The translations under genes were made by a program, and so were the position numbers. Under the pieces are notes generated by a model. The model did not search any database. It was not told the origin of the DNA and worked only from the letters and a program-made list of their open reading frames with translations. A stretch of 64,000 nt of DNA from Psychromonas sp. SA13A (GTDB lineage: Bacteria; Pseudomonadota; Gammaproteobacteria; Enterobacterales; Psychromonadaceae). Positions 46,086 through 55,958 of this stretch are shown one piece after another. Positions within the stretch are counted from its first letter, which is position 1. Every line of letters starts with the position of its first letter. The DNA lies in contig NZ_WTKU01000014.1 of NCBI RefSeq assembly GCF_011378715.1, forward strand, positions 1 through 64,000. The letters are read 5' to 3'.

Positions 46086-46113
46086 CTTGAAACAAAAAAA
46101 TAGCCCCTTATAT
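46086..46113 (+). promoter_or_regulatory. Sigma-32 promoter of dnaK
   Basis: CTTGAAA (46086-46092), 11 bases, then CCCCTTATA (46104-46112), close to the heat-shock consensus. It is 84 bases before the dnaK ATG. Confidence 0.72.
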
Positions 46114-46195
46114 ATAAAGTATCGAACAGACACTGCCAGCGTGCAGTTAGTCAACTAAACAAGTAACAACATTAACAAGTGTGGAGAGAGTTAAA

Positions 46196-48115
46196 ATGGG
46201 TAAAATTATCGGTATTGATTTAGGTACTACGAATTCATGTGTTTCTGTACTGGATGGCGATGTAGCTAAAATCATTGAAAATGCAGAAGGCGAACGTACT
46301 ACTCCTTCAATCATTGCTTATGCAGAAGATGGCGAAATCTTAGTAGGTCAACCTGCTAAACGTCAATCTGTAACTAACCCAACAAATACTTTATTTGCTA
46401 TCAAACGTCTTATCGGTCGTCGCTTTGAAGATGAAGAAGTACAACGCGATATTAAAATCATGCCTTACAAAATTGTAAAAGCTGATAACGGTGATGCATG
46501 GGTTGAAGCACGCGGCAATAAAATGGCGCCTCCACAAATCTCTGCTGAAGTTTTGAAAAAAATGAAAAAAACAGCAGAAGATTACCTAGGTGAAAAAGTA
46601 TCTGGCGCTGTAATTACTGTACCTGCTTACTTTAACGATGCTCAACGTCAAGCAACTAAAGATGCTGGCCGTATCGCGGGTCTAGATGTTAAACGTATCA
46701 TCAATGAGCCAACGGCTGCTGCATTTGCTTACGGTGTTAACAATTCTAAAGGCGACAGCGTTGTTGCTGTATACGACTTAGGTGGTGGTACTTTCGATAT
46801 TTCAATCATTGAAATCGACGAAGTAGATGGCGAAAAAACATTTGAAGTATTAGCAACTAATGGTGATACGCACTTAGGTGGTGAAGATTTCGATAACCGT
46901 CTAATCAACTTCTTAGTTAAAGAGTTCCAAAAAGAGCAAAACTTCGATCTAACTAAAGATCCACTAGCGATGCAACGTGTTAAAGAAGCTGCTGAAAAAG
47001 CAAAAATAGAGCTTTCTTCTGCACAACAAACTGATATCAACCTGCCATACATCACTGCAGATGCATCAGGTCCTAAACATTTAAACATTAAAGTAACTCG
47101 TTCTAAATTAGAGTCTTTAGTTGAAGATATGGTTAAAGCAACACTTGAGCCATTACGTATTGCACTTAAAGATGCTGACTTATCTGTTGGTGACATCGAT
47201 GATGTTATCTTAGTTGGTGGTCAAACTCGTATGCCTTTAGTACAAGCAGCAGTTGCTGAGTTCTTTGGTAAAGCAGCACGTAAAGATGTTAACCCTGATG
47301 AAGCAGTTGCAATGGGCGCGGCGATTCAAGGTGCTGTACTTTCAGGTGACAAAACTGACGTATTATTATTAGACGTTACACCGTTATCTTTAGGTATCGA
47401 AACAATGGGTGGCGTATTAACGAAAGTTATTGATAAAAATACAACTATCCCAACTAAACAGTCACAAACATTCTCAACTGCTGAAGATAACCAAAGTGCG
47501 GTAACTATCCACATTCTTCAAGGTGAGCGTAAACGTGCTGCGGATAACAAATCTTTAGGTCAATTCAACCTAGAAGGTATTCGTGCTGCATCTCGTGGTG
47601 CACCACAAATCGAAGTAACATTCGATATGGATGCTGATGGTATCTTGCATGTATCTGCTAAAGATAAAGATACAAACCAAGAACAAAAAATTACGATTAA
47701 ATCAAGCTCAGGTCTATCTGACGAAGAGATTGAAAAAATGGTAAATGACGCAGAAGCAAATGCTGATGCTGATAAAAAGTTCGAAGAAATGGTAACTGCA
47801 CGTAACCAAGGTGATGCATTAGTACACAGCACTCGCAAACAAATTGAAGAAGCAGGCGACGCACTACCAGCTGATGATAAAGAAAAAATCGAAGCTGCGT
47901 TAACTGAACTAGAAGCTGCAATTAAAAGCGAAGACAAAGAAGCAATTGAAACTAAAACTCAAGCGCTAGCTGAAGCATCACAAAAACTAGCTGAAGTTGC
48001 TCAACAAAAAGCACAAGCTGGTGAAGCCGGTGCAGAACAACCAGAAGCACAAGCTAAGCAAGATGATGACATCGTTGATGCTGAGTTTGAAGAAGTAAAA
48101 GACGAGAAAAAATAA
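46196..48115 (+). CDS. dnaK: Chaperone DnaK
   Basis: Hsp70 chaperone. 639 residues, the E. coli length. [13 protein letters not shown] starts the ATPase domain; [12 protein letters not shown] and the linker [16 protein letters not shown] are present; the substrate domain ends in the acidic tail [14 protein letters not shown]. The ATG at 46196 follows GGAGAGAG; the GTG/ATG 15 bases upstream is not needed. dnaJ follows after 103 bases. Confidence 0.97.
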   Translation: MGKIIGIDLGTTNSCVSVLDGDVAKIIENAEGERTTPSIIAYAEDGEILVGQPAKRQSVTNPTNTLFAIKRLIGRRFEDEEVQRDIKIMPYKIVKADNGDAWVEARGNKMAPPQISAEVLKKMKKTAEDYLGEKVSGAVITVPAYFNDAQRQATKDAGRIAGLDVKRIINEPTAAAFAYGVNNSKGDSVVAVYDLGGGTFDISIIEIDEVDGEKTFEVLATNGDTHLGGEDFDNRLINFLVKEFQKEQNFDLTKDPLAMQRVKEAAEKAKIELSSAQQTDINLPYITADASGPKHLNIKVTRSKLESLVEDMVKATLEPLRIALKDADLSVGDIDDVILVGGQTRMPLVQAAVAEFFGKAARKDVNPDEAVAMGAAIQGAVLSGDKTDVLLLDVTPLSLGIETMGGVLTKVIDKNTTIPTKQSQTFSTAEDNQSAVTIHILQGERKRAADNKSLGQFNLEGIRAASRGAPQIEVTFDMDADGILHVSAKDKDTNQEQKITIKSSSGLSDEEIEKMVNDAEANADADKKFEEMVTARNQGDALVHSTRKQIEEAGDALPADDKEKIEAALTELEAAIKSEDKEAIETKTQALAEASQKLAEVAQQKAQAGEAGAEQPEAQAKQDDDIVDAEFEEVKDEKK

Positions 48116-48151
48116 TTAGGTAACCCCTAAATAAGTAAGATCGTTTCAACT

Positions 48152-48181
48152 CGCGGGTTATGGATTTATCTATAATCCGCG
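48152..48181 (+). other. Stem-loop between dnaK and dnaJ
   Basis: CGCGGGTTAT and ATAATCCGCG pair (one G-T) around a ten-base loop. No long T-run follows, so it more likely lowers read-through or shapes mRNA ends than fully stops transcription. Confidence 0.65.
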
Positions 48182-48218
48182 TGTTTGTTTTCAATAAACA
48201 GAGATTTGAGAAATAACC

Positions 48219-49340
48219 ATGTCTAAACGAGATTGTTATGAGGTACTTGGTTTAAGCCGAGATGCGTCAGAGAAAGAAGTTAAAAAAGCTTATAAACGCT
48301 TAGCGATGAAGTACCACCCAGATCGTACTAAAGGTGATGATGCGCTAGAAGAAAAATTCAAAGAAGTAAAAGAAGCTTACGAAATTCTTAGCGATCCCCA
48401 AAAGAAAGCCGCATTTGATCAATATGGTCACGATGGTGTTAATCAGCAAGGTCAAGGCGGTGGTGGTTTCGGCGGTGGCGGTTTTGACGATATCTTCGGA
48501 GATATTTTTGGTGGTGGCCGCCGTGGCGGAGCGCAGCGTCCTCAACAAGGTTCAGACCTACGCTACAACATGGAGCTAACATTAGAAGAGGCCGTTAAAG
48601 GTATCTCTAAAGAAATCCAAATTCCAACATTAGTACATTGTGAACAGTGTAATGGTTCTGGCGCTAAGAAAGGCACAGATACTAAGACTTGTGGCACTTG
48701 TCATGGCCAAGGCCAGGTGCAAATGCGTCAAGGTTTCTTTGCAGTTAATCAAACGTGTCCTACTTGTCGTGGTAAAGGTAAGATTATCACTGACCCATGT
48801 AACAAGTGTCACGGTGAAGGCCGTTACGAGCGCAGTAAAACTTTATCAGTTAAAATTCCAGCCGGCGTTGATACTGGCGACCGTATCCGTTTAAGCGGCG
48901 AAGGTGAAGCGGGAGAGCAAGGTGCACCTGCTGGTGACTTGTATGTACAGATGAATGTACGTCCGCATGATGTGTTTGAGCGCGACGGTAATGATTTATA
49001 TTGTGAAGTGCCAATTAGCTTTACTGAAGCTGCATTAGGCGGGGAAATTGAAGTCCCTACTTTAGATGGCCGCGTGAAACTAAAAATACCTGCAGAAACG
49101 CAAACAGGACGTATGTTCCGTATGCGTAATAAAGGCGTTAAATCAGTGCGTAGTCACTCTACAGGTGATTTAATGTGTAAAGTGACTATTGAAACACCAG
49201 TTAAATTATCAAGCAAACAGCGTGAATTATTAAAAGAGTTTGAAAACTCATTGGGTTCAGGTAGTAGTAAAAAGCACCAGCCTAAGTCTGAAGGTTTTTT
49301 GAATAGCTTAAAAACATTTTTTGACGATATAAGTAAATAA
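48219..49340 (+). CDS. dnaJ: Chaperone DnaJ
   Basis: Hsp40 co-chaperone of DnaK. 373 residues. The J domain (1-70) has the HPD motif in KYHPDRTKG; a Gly/Phe-rich stretch follows (75-105); four zinc motifs are [32 protein letters not shown] and [11 protein letters not shown]-terminal beta domains complete it. Confidence 0.96.
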   Translation: MSKRDCYEVLGLSRDASEKEVKKAYKRLAMKYHPDRTKGDDALEEKFKEVKEAYEILSDPQKKAAFDQYGHDGVNQQGQGGGGFGGGGFDDIFGDIFGGGRRGGAQRPQQGSDLRYNMELTLEEAVKGISKEIQIPTLVHCEQCNGSGAKKGTDTKTCGTCHGQGQVQMRQGFFAVNQTCPTCRGKGKIITDPCNKCHGEGRYERSKTLSVKIPAGVDTGDRIRLSGEGEAGEQGAPAGDLYVQMNVRPHDVFERDGNDLYCEVPISFTEAALGGEIEVPTLDGRVKLKIPAETQTGRMFRMRNKGVKSVRSHSTGDLMCKVTIETPVKLSSKQRELLKEFENSLGSGSSKKHQPKSEGFLNSLKTFFDDISK

Positions 49341-49970
49341 CCTATTTTATGATAGGATAGGTCGCTTTCGAGCGGCCTTTTTTTTTCCTGATAATAAATT
49401 ATCTAACAGAAAAAGTGCTGGTTTTTAGCAAAAAGTAGCAAATGGTAAGCGCTTTATTTAGCGATCTTATGCTAGTAGTATTGGCTACCATTCGATTTAA
49501 AGACTGTAATAATGTTCGCTATTTTGATTGTTTATTTTTGCGCTAGGTTTTATTCCTTAACCTAAAGATGAATAATCAAGTGACAAAAATAACTGCATAC
49601 ATAATGGTGCAAGATCAGGTTAAGTCTTTAAATCGTTTGATATAATGCAGCGAATGCCACTTGTCTATTGTAACAATTGTTAAGTGGTTAACAAATCGTA
49701 CATTTTATTTATACGATATGTTTTAGCTTGGGTAATATGACGCACGTTAAATCAGTGTTATGCCGATTGCATTAAGTATGTGTTTTAAATTTTATGCGGA
49801 AAGATAGTTTAGTTTGCGGTGTAGGTTGCTATAAAGGGTTATTTCCTTTATTTAACTTACCACCAAAAAGTAAGCTATTTTAACAACTAAAATAGCACGT
49901 TTAATTATTACAATTAGTATTAGCTCATATTAGTATCATGAGTAATTCTTTACTCATACGGAGAAGTTTA
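49341..49970. other. Long gap between dnaJ and uvrY
   Basis: 630 bases. Apart from the dnaJ terminator no gene or clear RNA structure was recognised. The uvrY promoter should be in the right part. Confidence 0.5.
49358..49387 (+). terminator. Intrinsic terminator after dnaJ
   Basis: GGTCGCT and AGCGGCC pair across TTCG (one G-T pair) and are followed by nine T residues. Confidence 0.88.
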
Positions 49971-50615
49971 GTGATAAATATCCTGCTGGTCGATGACCAT
50001 GAATTAGTTCGTACAGGGATAAGCCGTATCATTGATGATGTTCGAGGCATGAAAGTAATTGGCGAAGCTGAAAGCGGAGAAGACGCTGTTAAGTGGTGCC
50101 GTAGTAATGAACCAGATGTAATTTTAATGGATATTAATATGCCAGGTATTGGCGGACTTGATGCGATGCATAAAATTTTGCGCATCAATGAAGATATTAA
50201 AATCATTATGTTAACCATGCATACTGAAAATCCATTTCCAACCAAAGTAATGCAAGCAGGTGCAGCTGGTTATTTAAGTAAGGGGGCTTGCCCTGAAGAA
50301 GTGTTAAATGCAATTCGTATCGTGCATTCAGGACAGCGTTATTTAACGCCTGAAATCGCACAACAAATGGCATTATCACAGTTGTCACCTAATGATGAAG
50401 ATCCATTTCGTGTGTTGTCTGAACGCGAACTACAGATCATGATCATGATCACCAAGGGACAACGTGTTGTTGATATCTCTGAGCAATTAAGTCTCAGCCC
50501 TAAAACTATCAATAGTTATCGCTATCGTCTATTTGATAAATTAGGAGTACATGGAGATGTAGAGTTGACTCATTTGGCTATTCGTTATGGAATGCTGGAT
50601 GCGGATACACTATAA
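49971..50615 (+). CDS. uvrY: Response regulator UvrY/GacA
   Basis: Response regulator of the BarA/UvrY (GacS/GacA) system, which drives the Csr small RNAs. 214 residues from the GTG at 49971. Receiver domain with D8, D9 and phosphoacceptor D54 in VILMDINMPGIGG; C-terminal LuxR-type helix-turn-helix with LSERELQIMIMITKGQ and LSPKTINSYRYRLFDKL. GGAG precedes the GTG, and this start gives the usual MINILLVDDHELVR N-terminus; a frame opening 33 bases upstream is less likely. It precedes uvrC as in E. coli. Confidence 0.93.
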   Translation: MINILLVDDHELVRTGISRIIDDVRGMKVIGEAESGEDAVKWCRSNEPDVILMDINMPGIGGLDAMHKILRINEDIKIIMLTMHTENPFPTKVMQAGAAGYLSKGACPEEVLNAIRIVHSGQRYLTPEIAQQMALSQLSPNDEDPFRVLSERELQIMIMITKGQRVVDISEQLSLSPKTINSYRYRLFDKLGVHGDVELTHLAIRYGMLDADTL

Positions 50616-50640
50616 ACAGATACTTTGTTAAAAAATTCAA

Positions 50641-50667
50641 AAAGCACCTTAATATAAGGTGCTTTTT
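50641..50667 (+). terminator. Intrinsic terminator between uvrY and uvrC
   Basis: AAAGCACCTT and AAGGTGCTTT pair across AATAT, followed by more T residues. uvrC therefore probably depends on partial read-through or a promoter of its own. Confidence 0.88.
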
Positions 50668-50727
50668 TATATCCTCAGTTTACACTTAATCAGCGACTAA
50701 ACTTTACCGGTGAGCCACATTCTGCTT

Positions 50728-52560
50728 ATGAGCAAATTTAATTCAGATGCATTTTTAAAAACAGTGACCACTGAGCCTGGCGTGTACCGTATGTTCGATG
50801 ATAAAGATCAAATCATCTACATTGGTAAAGCTAAAAATCTTAAAAAACGTTTAAACAGTTATTTTAGCTTAACTCAAAAACACCCTAAAACATTGGCTTT
50901 AGTGAGTCATATTGTTCGTATTGAAGTCACTATCACGCATACCGAAACGGAAGCGTTGATCCTTGAGCATAACTTCATCAAACAGCATAAACCTAAATAT
51001 AACGTGTTGCTGCGTGATGATAAATCTTATCCCTATCTATTTTTAAGTGACCATAAACACCCGCAGTTAACCCTAGTGCGTTCGCAAAATAAAAAGCGCA
51101 AAGGTACTTACTTCGGTCCTTATCCAAGTGGTGGGGCGGTACGAGAAAGTTTGCATTTAATGCAAAAGTTATTTCCGATCCGTCAATGTGAAGATAGCTA
51201 TTATAAAAACCGTTCTCGACCTTGTTTACAATACCAATTAAAGCGTTGTTTAGGGCCCTGTGTGAATGCGATGCCTGAGCAGGAATATGCGCATCAGGTC
51301 GATTTAGCGACCGCTTTTCTACAGGGTAAAAGTCAGCATGTAATTGAAGAATTAGTGAATGAGATGGAGACTGCGAGCCAAACACTAGAGTTTGAAAAAG
51401 CCGCCGTAAGACGCGACCAAATTCAATCCCTGAAAAAAGTACAAGAGCAACAGTGGGTGAGCGGTGAAGTTGAACAATTAGATGTATTAGGTTTTAGCTA
51501 TCAGCATGGTGTTGCCAGTATTCATATGTTATTCGTTCGACAGGGGCGTGTATTAGGTAGTCGTAATTACTTTCCTAAAGTGCCCAAAAATAGCTCTGAA
51601 GAAGAAGTGCTTAGTAGCTTTTTGAGTCAATTTTACCTATCTGGGCAAAATGGTCGTGCTATTCCCCGTGAAATATTATTAAGTGATGATTTTAGTGACC
51701 GCGAAATTTTTGAAGAACTGTTCTCAGAGCATAGTGGTTATAAAACTAAACTTAAAATAGTGATGCGTGGTGAGCGCTTACGCTTTACTAAATTAGCTAA
51801 AACCAATGCGAATGTGGCCTTAAGCACGCACTTGAGTCAGCAAAAATCTATCTTACAACGTTATAACTTGCTCGAAGAAAAACTAGAACTGACCGAACCT
51901 ATTCAACGTATGGAATGTTACGATATTTCACATATGATGGGCGAAAAAACAGTGGCTTCCTGTGTTGTCTTTAACCGTGAAGGTGCTAAAAAATCTGATT
52001 ACCGTCGCTTTAATATTACTGGGATCACTCCTGGGGATGATTATGCGGCAATGGGGCAAGTATTAGCACGTCGCTTTAAAGATTTACAAAGTGCAGAAAC
52101 AACGCCTGATGTTATTTTTATTGATGGTGGTTTAGGGCAATTGAGCCAAGCTGAAACAATTGTTAGCTCACTGGAGCATAACTTCCCCGATAAATATCCG
52201 CTGTTGATCGGTATCGCTAAAGGTGTTGCACGTAAAGCGGGTGAAGAAACACTTATTTTGGCTGATAGCCATGAAATATTAGAGATAGACAGTACTTCTC
52301 CTGCCTTACACCTGATTCAACAGATTCGAGATGAATCTCATCGCTTTGCTATCATGGGGCATCGTCAGCAACGAGATAAAGTAAGGCGTACGAGTACGCT
52401 AGAAGGAATTGCTGGCGTAGGCGCTAAACGACGCCAAATGTTACTCAATCATTTCGGTGGCTTACAGGGAGTGAAATCTGCGAGTATTGATGAGTTAGCT
52501 AAGTTAAATGGAATAAGCAAAAGTTTGGCCGAAACGATTCATGAAGTTTTGCATCATTAG
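50728..52560 (+). CDS. uvrC: Excinuclease ABC subunit UvrC
   Basis: Makes both cuts in nucleotide excision repair. 610 residues, equal to E. coli. N-terminal GIY-YIG nuclease (GVYRMFDDKDQIIYIGKAKN, first 100 residues), UVR domain around 205-240, RNase H-like nuclease in the second half (MECYDISHMMGEKTVASCVV in part; FIDGGLGQLS), and a helix-hairpin-helix pair at the end ([26 protein letters not shown]). The ATG at 50728 gives the family N-terminus; a GTG at 50710 is possible. The last 100 or so bases are repeated downstream. Confidence 0.95.
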   Translation: MSKFNSDAFLKTVTTEPGVYRMFDDKDQIIYIGKAKNLKKRLNSYFSLTQKHPKTLALVSHIVRIEVTITHTETEALILEHNFIKQHKPKYNVLLRDDKSYPYLFLSDHKHPQLTLVRSQNKKRKGTYFGPYPSGGAVRESLHLMQKLFPIRQCEDSYYKNRSRPCLQYQLKRCLGPCVNAMPEQEYAHQVDLATAFLQGKSQHVIEELVNEMETASQTLEFEKAAVRRDQIQSLKKVQEQQWVSGEVEQLDVLGFSYQHGVASIHMLFVRQGRVLGSRNYFPKVPKNSSEEEVLSSFLSQFYLSGQNGRAIPREILLSDDFSDREIFEELFSEHSGYKTKLKIVMRGERLRFTKLAKTNANVALSTHLSQQKSILQRYNLLEEKLELTEPIQRMECYDISHMMGEKTVASCVVFNREGAKKSDYRRFNITGITPGDDYAAMGQVLARRFKDLQSAETTPDVIFIDGGLGQLSQAETIVSSLEHNFPDKYPLLIGIAKGVARKAGEETLILADSHEILEIDSTSPALHLIQQIRDESHRFAIMGHRQQRDKVRRTSTLEGIAGVGAKRRQMLLNHFGGLQGVKSASIDELAKLNGISKSLAETIHEVLHH

Positions 52561-52731
52561 GCATGATTCGTAAATAGCTGTGAAACGCCGCCAAATGCCA
52601 AACTATATGGTTTAATTCAGCATTTCGGCGGTTTACAGGGAGTGAAATCTGCGAGTATTGATGAGTTAGCTAAGTTAAATGGAATAAGCAAAAGTTTGGC
52701 CGAAACGATTCATGATGTTTTGCATCATTAG
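52561..52731 (+). pseudogene. Duplicated 3' end of uvrC
   Basis: A tandem copy of the end of uvrC displaced by 171 bp. The last 100 bases (52632-52731) match the gene end at 52461-52560 with only one or two changes and keep the stop codon; the first part is diverged, with an insertion (CGCCGCCAAATG against CGACGCCAAATG). It encodes the second helix-hairpin-helix only, and has no start of its own. Confidence 0.9.
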
Positions 52732-53100
52732 TATTGATTGTTTAATAGTGAATTTTGATGAGGGGCAGAAGCATTAAAGGTTTTAGATTAAGTAGGCTTA
52801 GCTCTTAACTATTAATCAAGAGCTTTTAACTTTTGAACATCATTTTGCAACATCATCGCGATACACTCCAATGAAAATACTGGGATTGATTTCCTATATG
52901 AAGTGCGAGCTTCATTATTACTGTAATGTATTTAATGCACCGTATTTTTTGATCTATCTCTCTTTATCAATGCAGATGAAGGTGATTCATTTTGTAAGCT
53001 GAAATATATTGCTATTAATTGCCTACTTTATGAGTTAAGCATTTGCAAATGTAAACCATAAAATGCAAAAATAAGCAGGCTTACCTTAAAGGATATTTTA
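52732..53100. other. Gap before pgsA, nothing recognised
   Basis: 369 bases of AT-rich sequence between the uvrC duplication and pgsA. GGATATTTTA just before the pgsA ATG is a reasonable ribosome-binding site. Confidence 0.5.
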
Positions 53101-53655
53101 ATGCTCAACATTCCCAATTTATTAACCTGTTTTCGAATTCTTCTGATCCCTGTATTTGTAGTTATCTTTTATCTACCAATATCTTGGTCAGCCCCCCTTG
53201 CCACCTTTATTTTTTGGCTCGCAGGCGTAACAGATTGGTTAGATGGTTATTTAGCGCGTCGTTTAAATCAACAAACCCCCTTTGGCGCATTTTTAGATCC
53301 CGTTGCAGACAAAATCATGGTGTCCGTTGCGTTAGTGATGATTGTTGAGCACTACTCAGTTATTTGGATAACGGTGCCTGCAATGATTATGATTGGCCGC
53401 GAAATTATTATTTCTGCATTACGTGAATGGATGGCTGAATTGGGTGAGCGAGCAAGTGTTGCTGTTTCATCTATTGGTAAAATTAAAACCGCATCGCAAA
53501 TGTTAGCGTTATTTTTGTTAATTTGGCAACACTCGATAGAAATGGAATGGGTAGGCTTTACTTTCTTATATGTGGCAACGGCATTAACGCTATGGTCGAT
53601 GATTGTTTATCTTGCAGCGGCATGGCCTTTATTAAAAAAGAGTAATGAGCTGTAA
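53101..53655 (+). CDS. pgsA: Phosphatidylglycerophosphate synthase PgsA
   Basis: Joins CDP-diacylglycerol and glycerol 3-phosphate in acidic phospholipid synthesis; inner membrane. 184 residues with several membrane helices. The CDP-alcohol phosphotransferase motif D-x2-D-G-x2-A-R-x8-G-x3-D-x3-D is seen in [12 protein letters not shown] and [10 protein letters not shown]. The order uvrC-pgsA-glyW is as in E. coli. Confidence 0.95.
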   Translation: MLNIPNLLTCFRILLIPVFVVIFYLPISWSAPLATFIFWLAGVTDWLDGYLARRLNQQTPFGAFLDPVADKIMVSVALVMIVEHYSVIWITVPAMIMIGREIIISALREWMAELGERASVAVSSIGKIKTASQMLALFLLIWQHSIEMEWVGFTFLYVATALTLWSMIVYLAAAWPLLKKSNEL

Positions 53656-53731
53656 ATTGCTGAATATCTAAACGCTTCGTCTAAAAAAACGTCGAACAAC
53701 CTAAAAGAAGTAAAAAAGTCGATAATATCTA

Positions 53732-53765
53732 TTGACTCATTGTGAAGAATCATTAGAATGCGCAC
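53732..53765 (+). promoter_or_regulatory. Sigma-70 promoter of the Gly-Cys-Leu tRNA operon
   Basis: TTGACT (53732-53737), a 16-bp spacer and TAGAAT (53754-53759) are followed by GCGCAC, a GC-rich discriminator typical of stable-RNA promoters. Confidence 0.78.
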
Positions 53766-53816
53766 ACATCGAGAGGGGAAACAGTTACTGCTTCTTCTTG
53801 AGATAAACATAGTGAT

Positions 53817-53892
<76 letters not shown>

Positions 53893-53900
53893 AATGTTTT

Positions 53901-53974
53901 GGCGGAATGGCAGAGTGGCCATGCAGTGGATTGCAAATCCATCCACCTCGGTTCGACTCCGGGTTCCGCCTCCA
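53901..53974 (+). tRNA. cysT: tRNA-Cys (anticodon GCA)
   Basis: 74 nt with encoded CCA; acceptor GGCGGAA pairs with TTCCGCC; the anticodon loop TTGCAAA reads GCA. Confidence 0.96.
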
Positions 53975-53985
53975 TTACAATCTTT

Positions 53986-54071
53986 GCCCGGGTGGTGAAA
54001 TCGGTAGACACAAGGGATTTAAAATCCCTCGACTTATGGTCGTGACGGTTCAAGTCCGTCTCCGGGCACCA
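53986..54071 (+). tRNA. leuZ: tRNA-Leu (anticodon UAA)
   Basis: 86 nt with encoded CCA and a long variable arm; the anticodon loop TTTAAAA reads TAA. Its 3' part is repeated downstream in decaying copies. Confidence 0.96.
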
Positions 54072-54525
54072 ATTTCATAAAAGAACCAGCTTATAGCTGG
54101 TTTTTTTATATCTAAAATTTGAGTCTCTAATATATCGGCTCTTTGATATTAAAATCCCCGCATCTAATTCTGGTCGTGACGGTTCAAGTCGGTCTCCGGG
54201 CACCAATTTCATAAAAGAACCAGCTTATAGCTGGTTTTTTTATATCTAAAATTTGAGTCTCTAATATATCGGCTCTTTGATATTAAAATCCCCGCATCTA
54301 ATTCTGGTCGTGACGGTTCAAGTCCATTCCAAGAAAGAATTTTCATAAAAGAACAAGCTTAAAGCTAATTTTTCTATATCTAAAATTTGAGTCTCTAATA
54401 TATAGGCTCTTTGATATTAAAATCCCCGCATCTAATTCTGGTCATGACGGTTCAAGTCCATTCCAAGAAAGAATTTTCATAAAAGAACAAGCTTAAAGCT
54501 AATTTTTCTATATCTAAAATTTAAG
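54037..54525 (+). repeat. 134-bp tandem array of tRNA-Leu 3' half plus terminator
   Basis: Units start with TGGTCGTGACGGTTCAAGTC at 54037 (within leuZ), 54171, 54305 and 54439, each exactly 134 bp apart; the fourth is partial. Unit 2 keeps the T arm, acceptor end, CCA and terminator with one change (AAGTCGG for AAGTCCG). Units 3 and 4 share a changed acceptor region (ATTCCAAGAAAGAA) and a broken terminator (AACAAGCTTAAAGCTAATT). Confidence 0.95.
54084..54107 (+). terminator. Terminator of the Gly-Cys-Leu tRNA operon
   Basis: AACCAGCT and AGCTGGTT pair across TAT, followed by seven T residues. An exact copy lies 134 bp downstream. The same stem is used after the other tRNA-Leu operon. Confidence 0.92.
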
Positions 54526-55043
54526 CTTCTTCTTTATCTAAAATTCAAGCTCCTAATTTATTGTCTTTTTTACTCTCTTCCTTATTTTGAGCTCCTTAAA
54601 TAATATTAATAACTCATCAATCTAACTCAATTCGTTGTTGTTGGTTTAAATGCCCTGATTGGGTTATTTAAATAGATCTCAAGCAGTTTTGTTCACTTTA
54701 TTAAGTAAGTTATTGGCAATATGTTTTTTTGCAAGGCTTTAGCGCTTGGAAGGTAAGTTGGTAGTTAATCAGTTGCTTTATCTAGTCACATAGTGTCGAT
54801 TATTTTTACATTAAAACAGGTTTAATATAGTTTTTATTGCATAAAATTGAAAAATAGCCCGAAATAGGTGTCGGATTATTTTACTATATAAGTTAATCTC
54901 AACGAGTTGATTTAATTATCTTATTGAAAATAAACAGATATATATAACGGCACGAATTATGCATAATACTCTTTTAGAGATACCTAATAAATAGTGTATG
55001 CATTACCTACTTATGACGGTAATAATTAAAAGGATAATATAAT
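54526..55043. other. Gap before second PEP-CTERM gene
   Basis: 518 bases of AT-rich sequence. No gene is seen. The region should hold the promoter of the following gene; AAAGGATA lies just before its ATG. Confidence 0.5.
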
Positions 55044-55736
55044 ATGTTAACTTCAAAAAGATTATTGATTGCTGTAACAACTAGTTTTTGCTTAATGTCA
55101 GCATTAATATCGACAACGGCACAAGCTTCTTTGATTACTTCAACACCAGATACTATCGTTAGTGTTTCATTAGACGGTGACCTTAATTCTGCTGGTTCTG
55201 TTAATAGTGGTTCATTATCTAATACTGAAATTATTTCACGTGAACGAGCTGATGAATCTCAAGAAGGCTTACGTATTGCGACTTTTATTGATTTTGATTT
55301 AAGTAATTTAACGTCAGATATCGTTAATGCTTCAACGTTCTCTGCATTGTTTGAAATTGATTTTGTTTCTCGTCTTAACACTATTAATGACTTAAGTGTT
55401 TTATTAGGACAAGTTGAAAGTGCATGGAGCGATGCTTCTGGTTCTTTACCTTTGTTTGAATACGCAAATTCATCAACTAGCCAATCTGTTGCTCTAGGTA
55501 ACGTTAAAACAGATTCATTTGGCACTTACAGTGTTGATGTTACTAGTATTATCCAAGGTTGGGTAAACGGCGACTCAGAAAACAATGGTTTTGTTCTTTT
55601 TGGTGAAGAGCCTGTTTTCCAAGGCGCTGGATTTAATAACGCATCATTAGTTGTTGATGTGCCTGCACCAAGCACTATTGCTATTCTCGGCTTAGCGTTA
55701 GTTGGTTTTTCATTATCACGTAAAGCGAAAAAATAA
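55044..55736 (+). CDS. PEP-CTERM-type exported protein with DNRLRE-like domain
   Basis: 230 residues. Signal peptide 1-29 (ends TTAQA before SLI). The middle has the look of a DNRLRE-type beta domain: ISRERADESQEGLRIATFIDFDLS in part, then SVDVTSIIQGWVNG and NNGFVLFGEE, features of structural domains in surface proteins. The C-terminus VPAPSTIAILGLALVGFSL followed by SRKAKK is a PEP-CTERM-like sorting tail with APS in place of PEP. Same sorting class as the protein at 5.4-6.1 kb. Confidence 0.8.
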   Translation: MLTSKRLLIAVTTSFCLMSALISTTAQASLITSTPDTIVSVSLDGDLNSAGSVNSGSLSNTEIISRERADESQEGLRIATFIDFDLSNLTSDIVNASTFSALFEIDFVSRLNTINDLSVLLGQVESAWSDASGSLPLFEYANSSTSQSVALGNVKTDSFGTYSVDVTSIIQGWVNGDSENNGFVLFGEEPVFQGAGFNNASLVVDVPAPSTIAILGLALVGFSLSRKAKK

Positions 55737-55828
55737 TGTTTAATCAATACCTAGATCGATTTTTAGGTATTATTACTATTAGATATTATTAGCTAATGTA
55801 ATTAAGTCGTTTAATAAAATAGCCTTTT

Positions 55829-55864
55829 AAAAAAGCATCAATCCTTGTGATTGGTGCTTTTTTT
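55829..55864 (+). terminator. Intrinsic terminator after second PEP-CTERM gene
   Basis: AAAGCATCAATC and GATTGGTGCTTT pair across CTTGT (one G-T pair), followed by more T residues. Confidence 0.85.
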
Positions 55865-55958
55865 GTTTTAGCTCGTTTTTCTTTTGTGTTGAGGTTTCTT
55901 AAAAAAACATTAATTGCAGACATAACATAAACTTAGTTTTTGCGATGTATTTGCGCGG

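Larger units (their letters stand above)
45784..46195. other. grpE-dnaK gap with terminator and dnaK promoter
   Basis: 412 bases. It holds the grpE terminator, then about 220 bases without recognisable structure, then the heat-shock promoter and the dnaK leader. Confidence 0.7.

Noticed and set aside
52732-53100. Remnant gene between uvrC and pgsA
   Set aside because: Beyond the uvrC duplication no protein similarity is visible in any frame.
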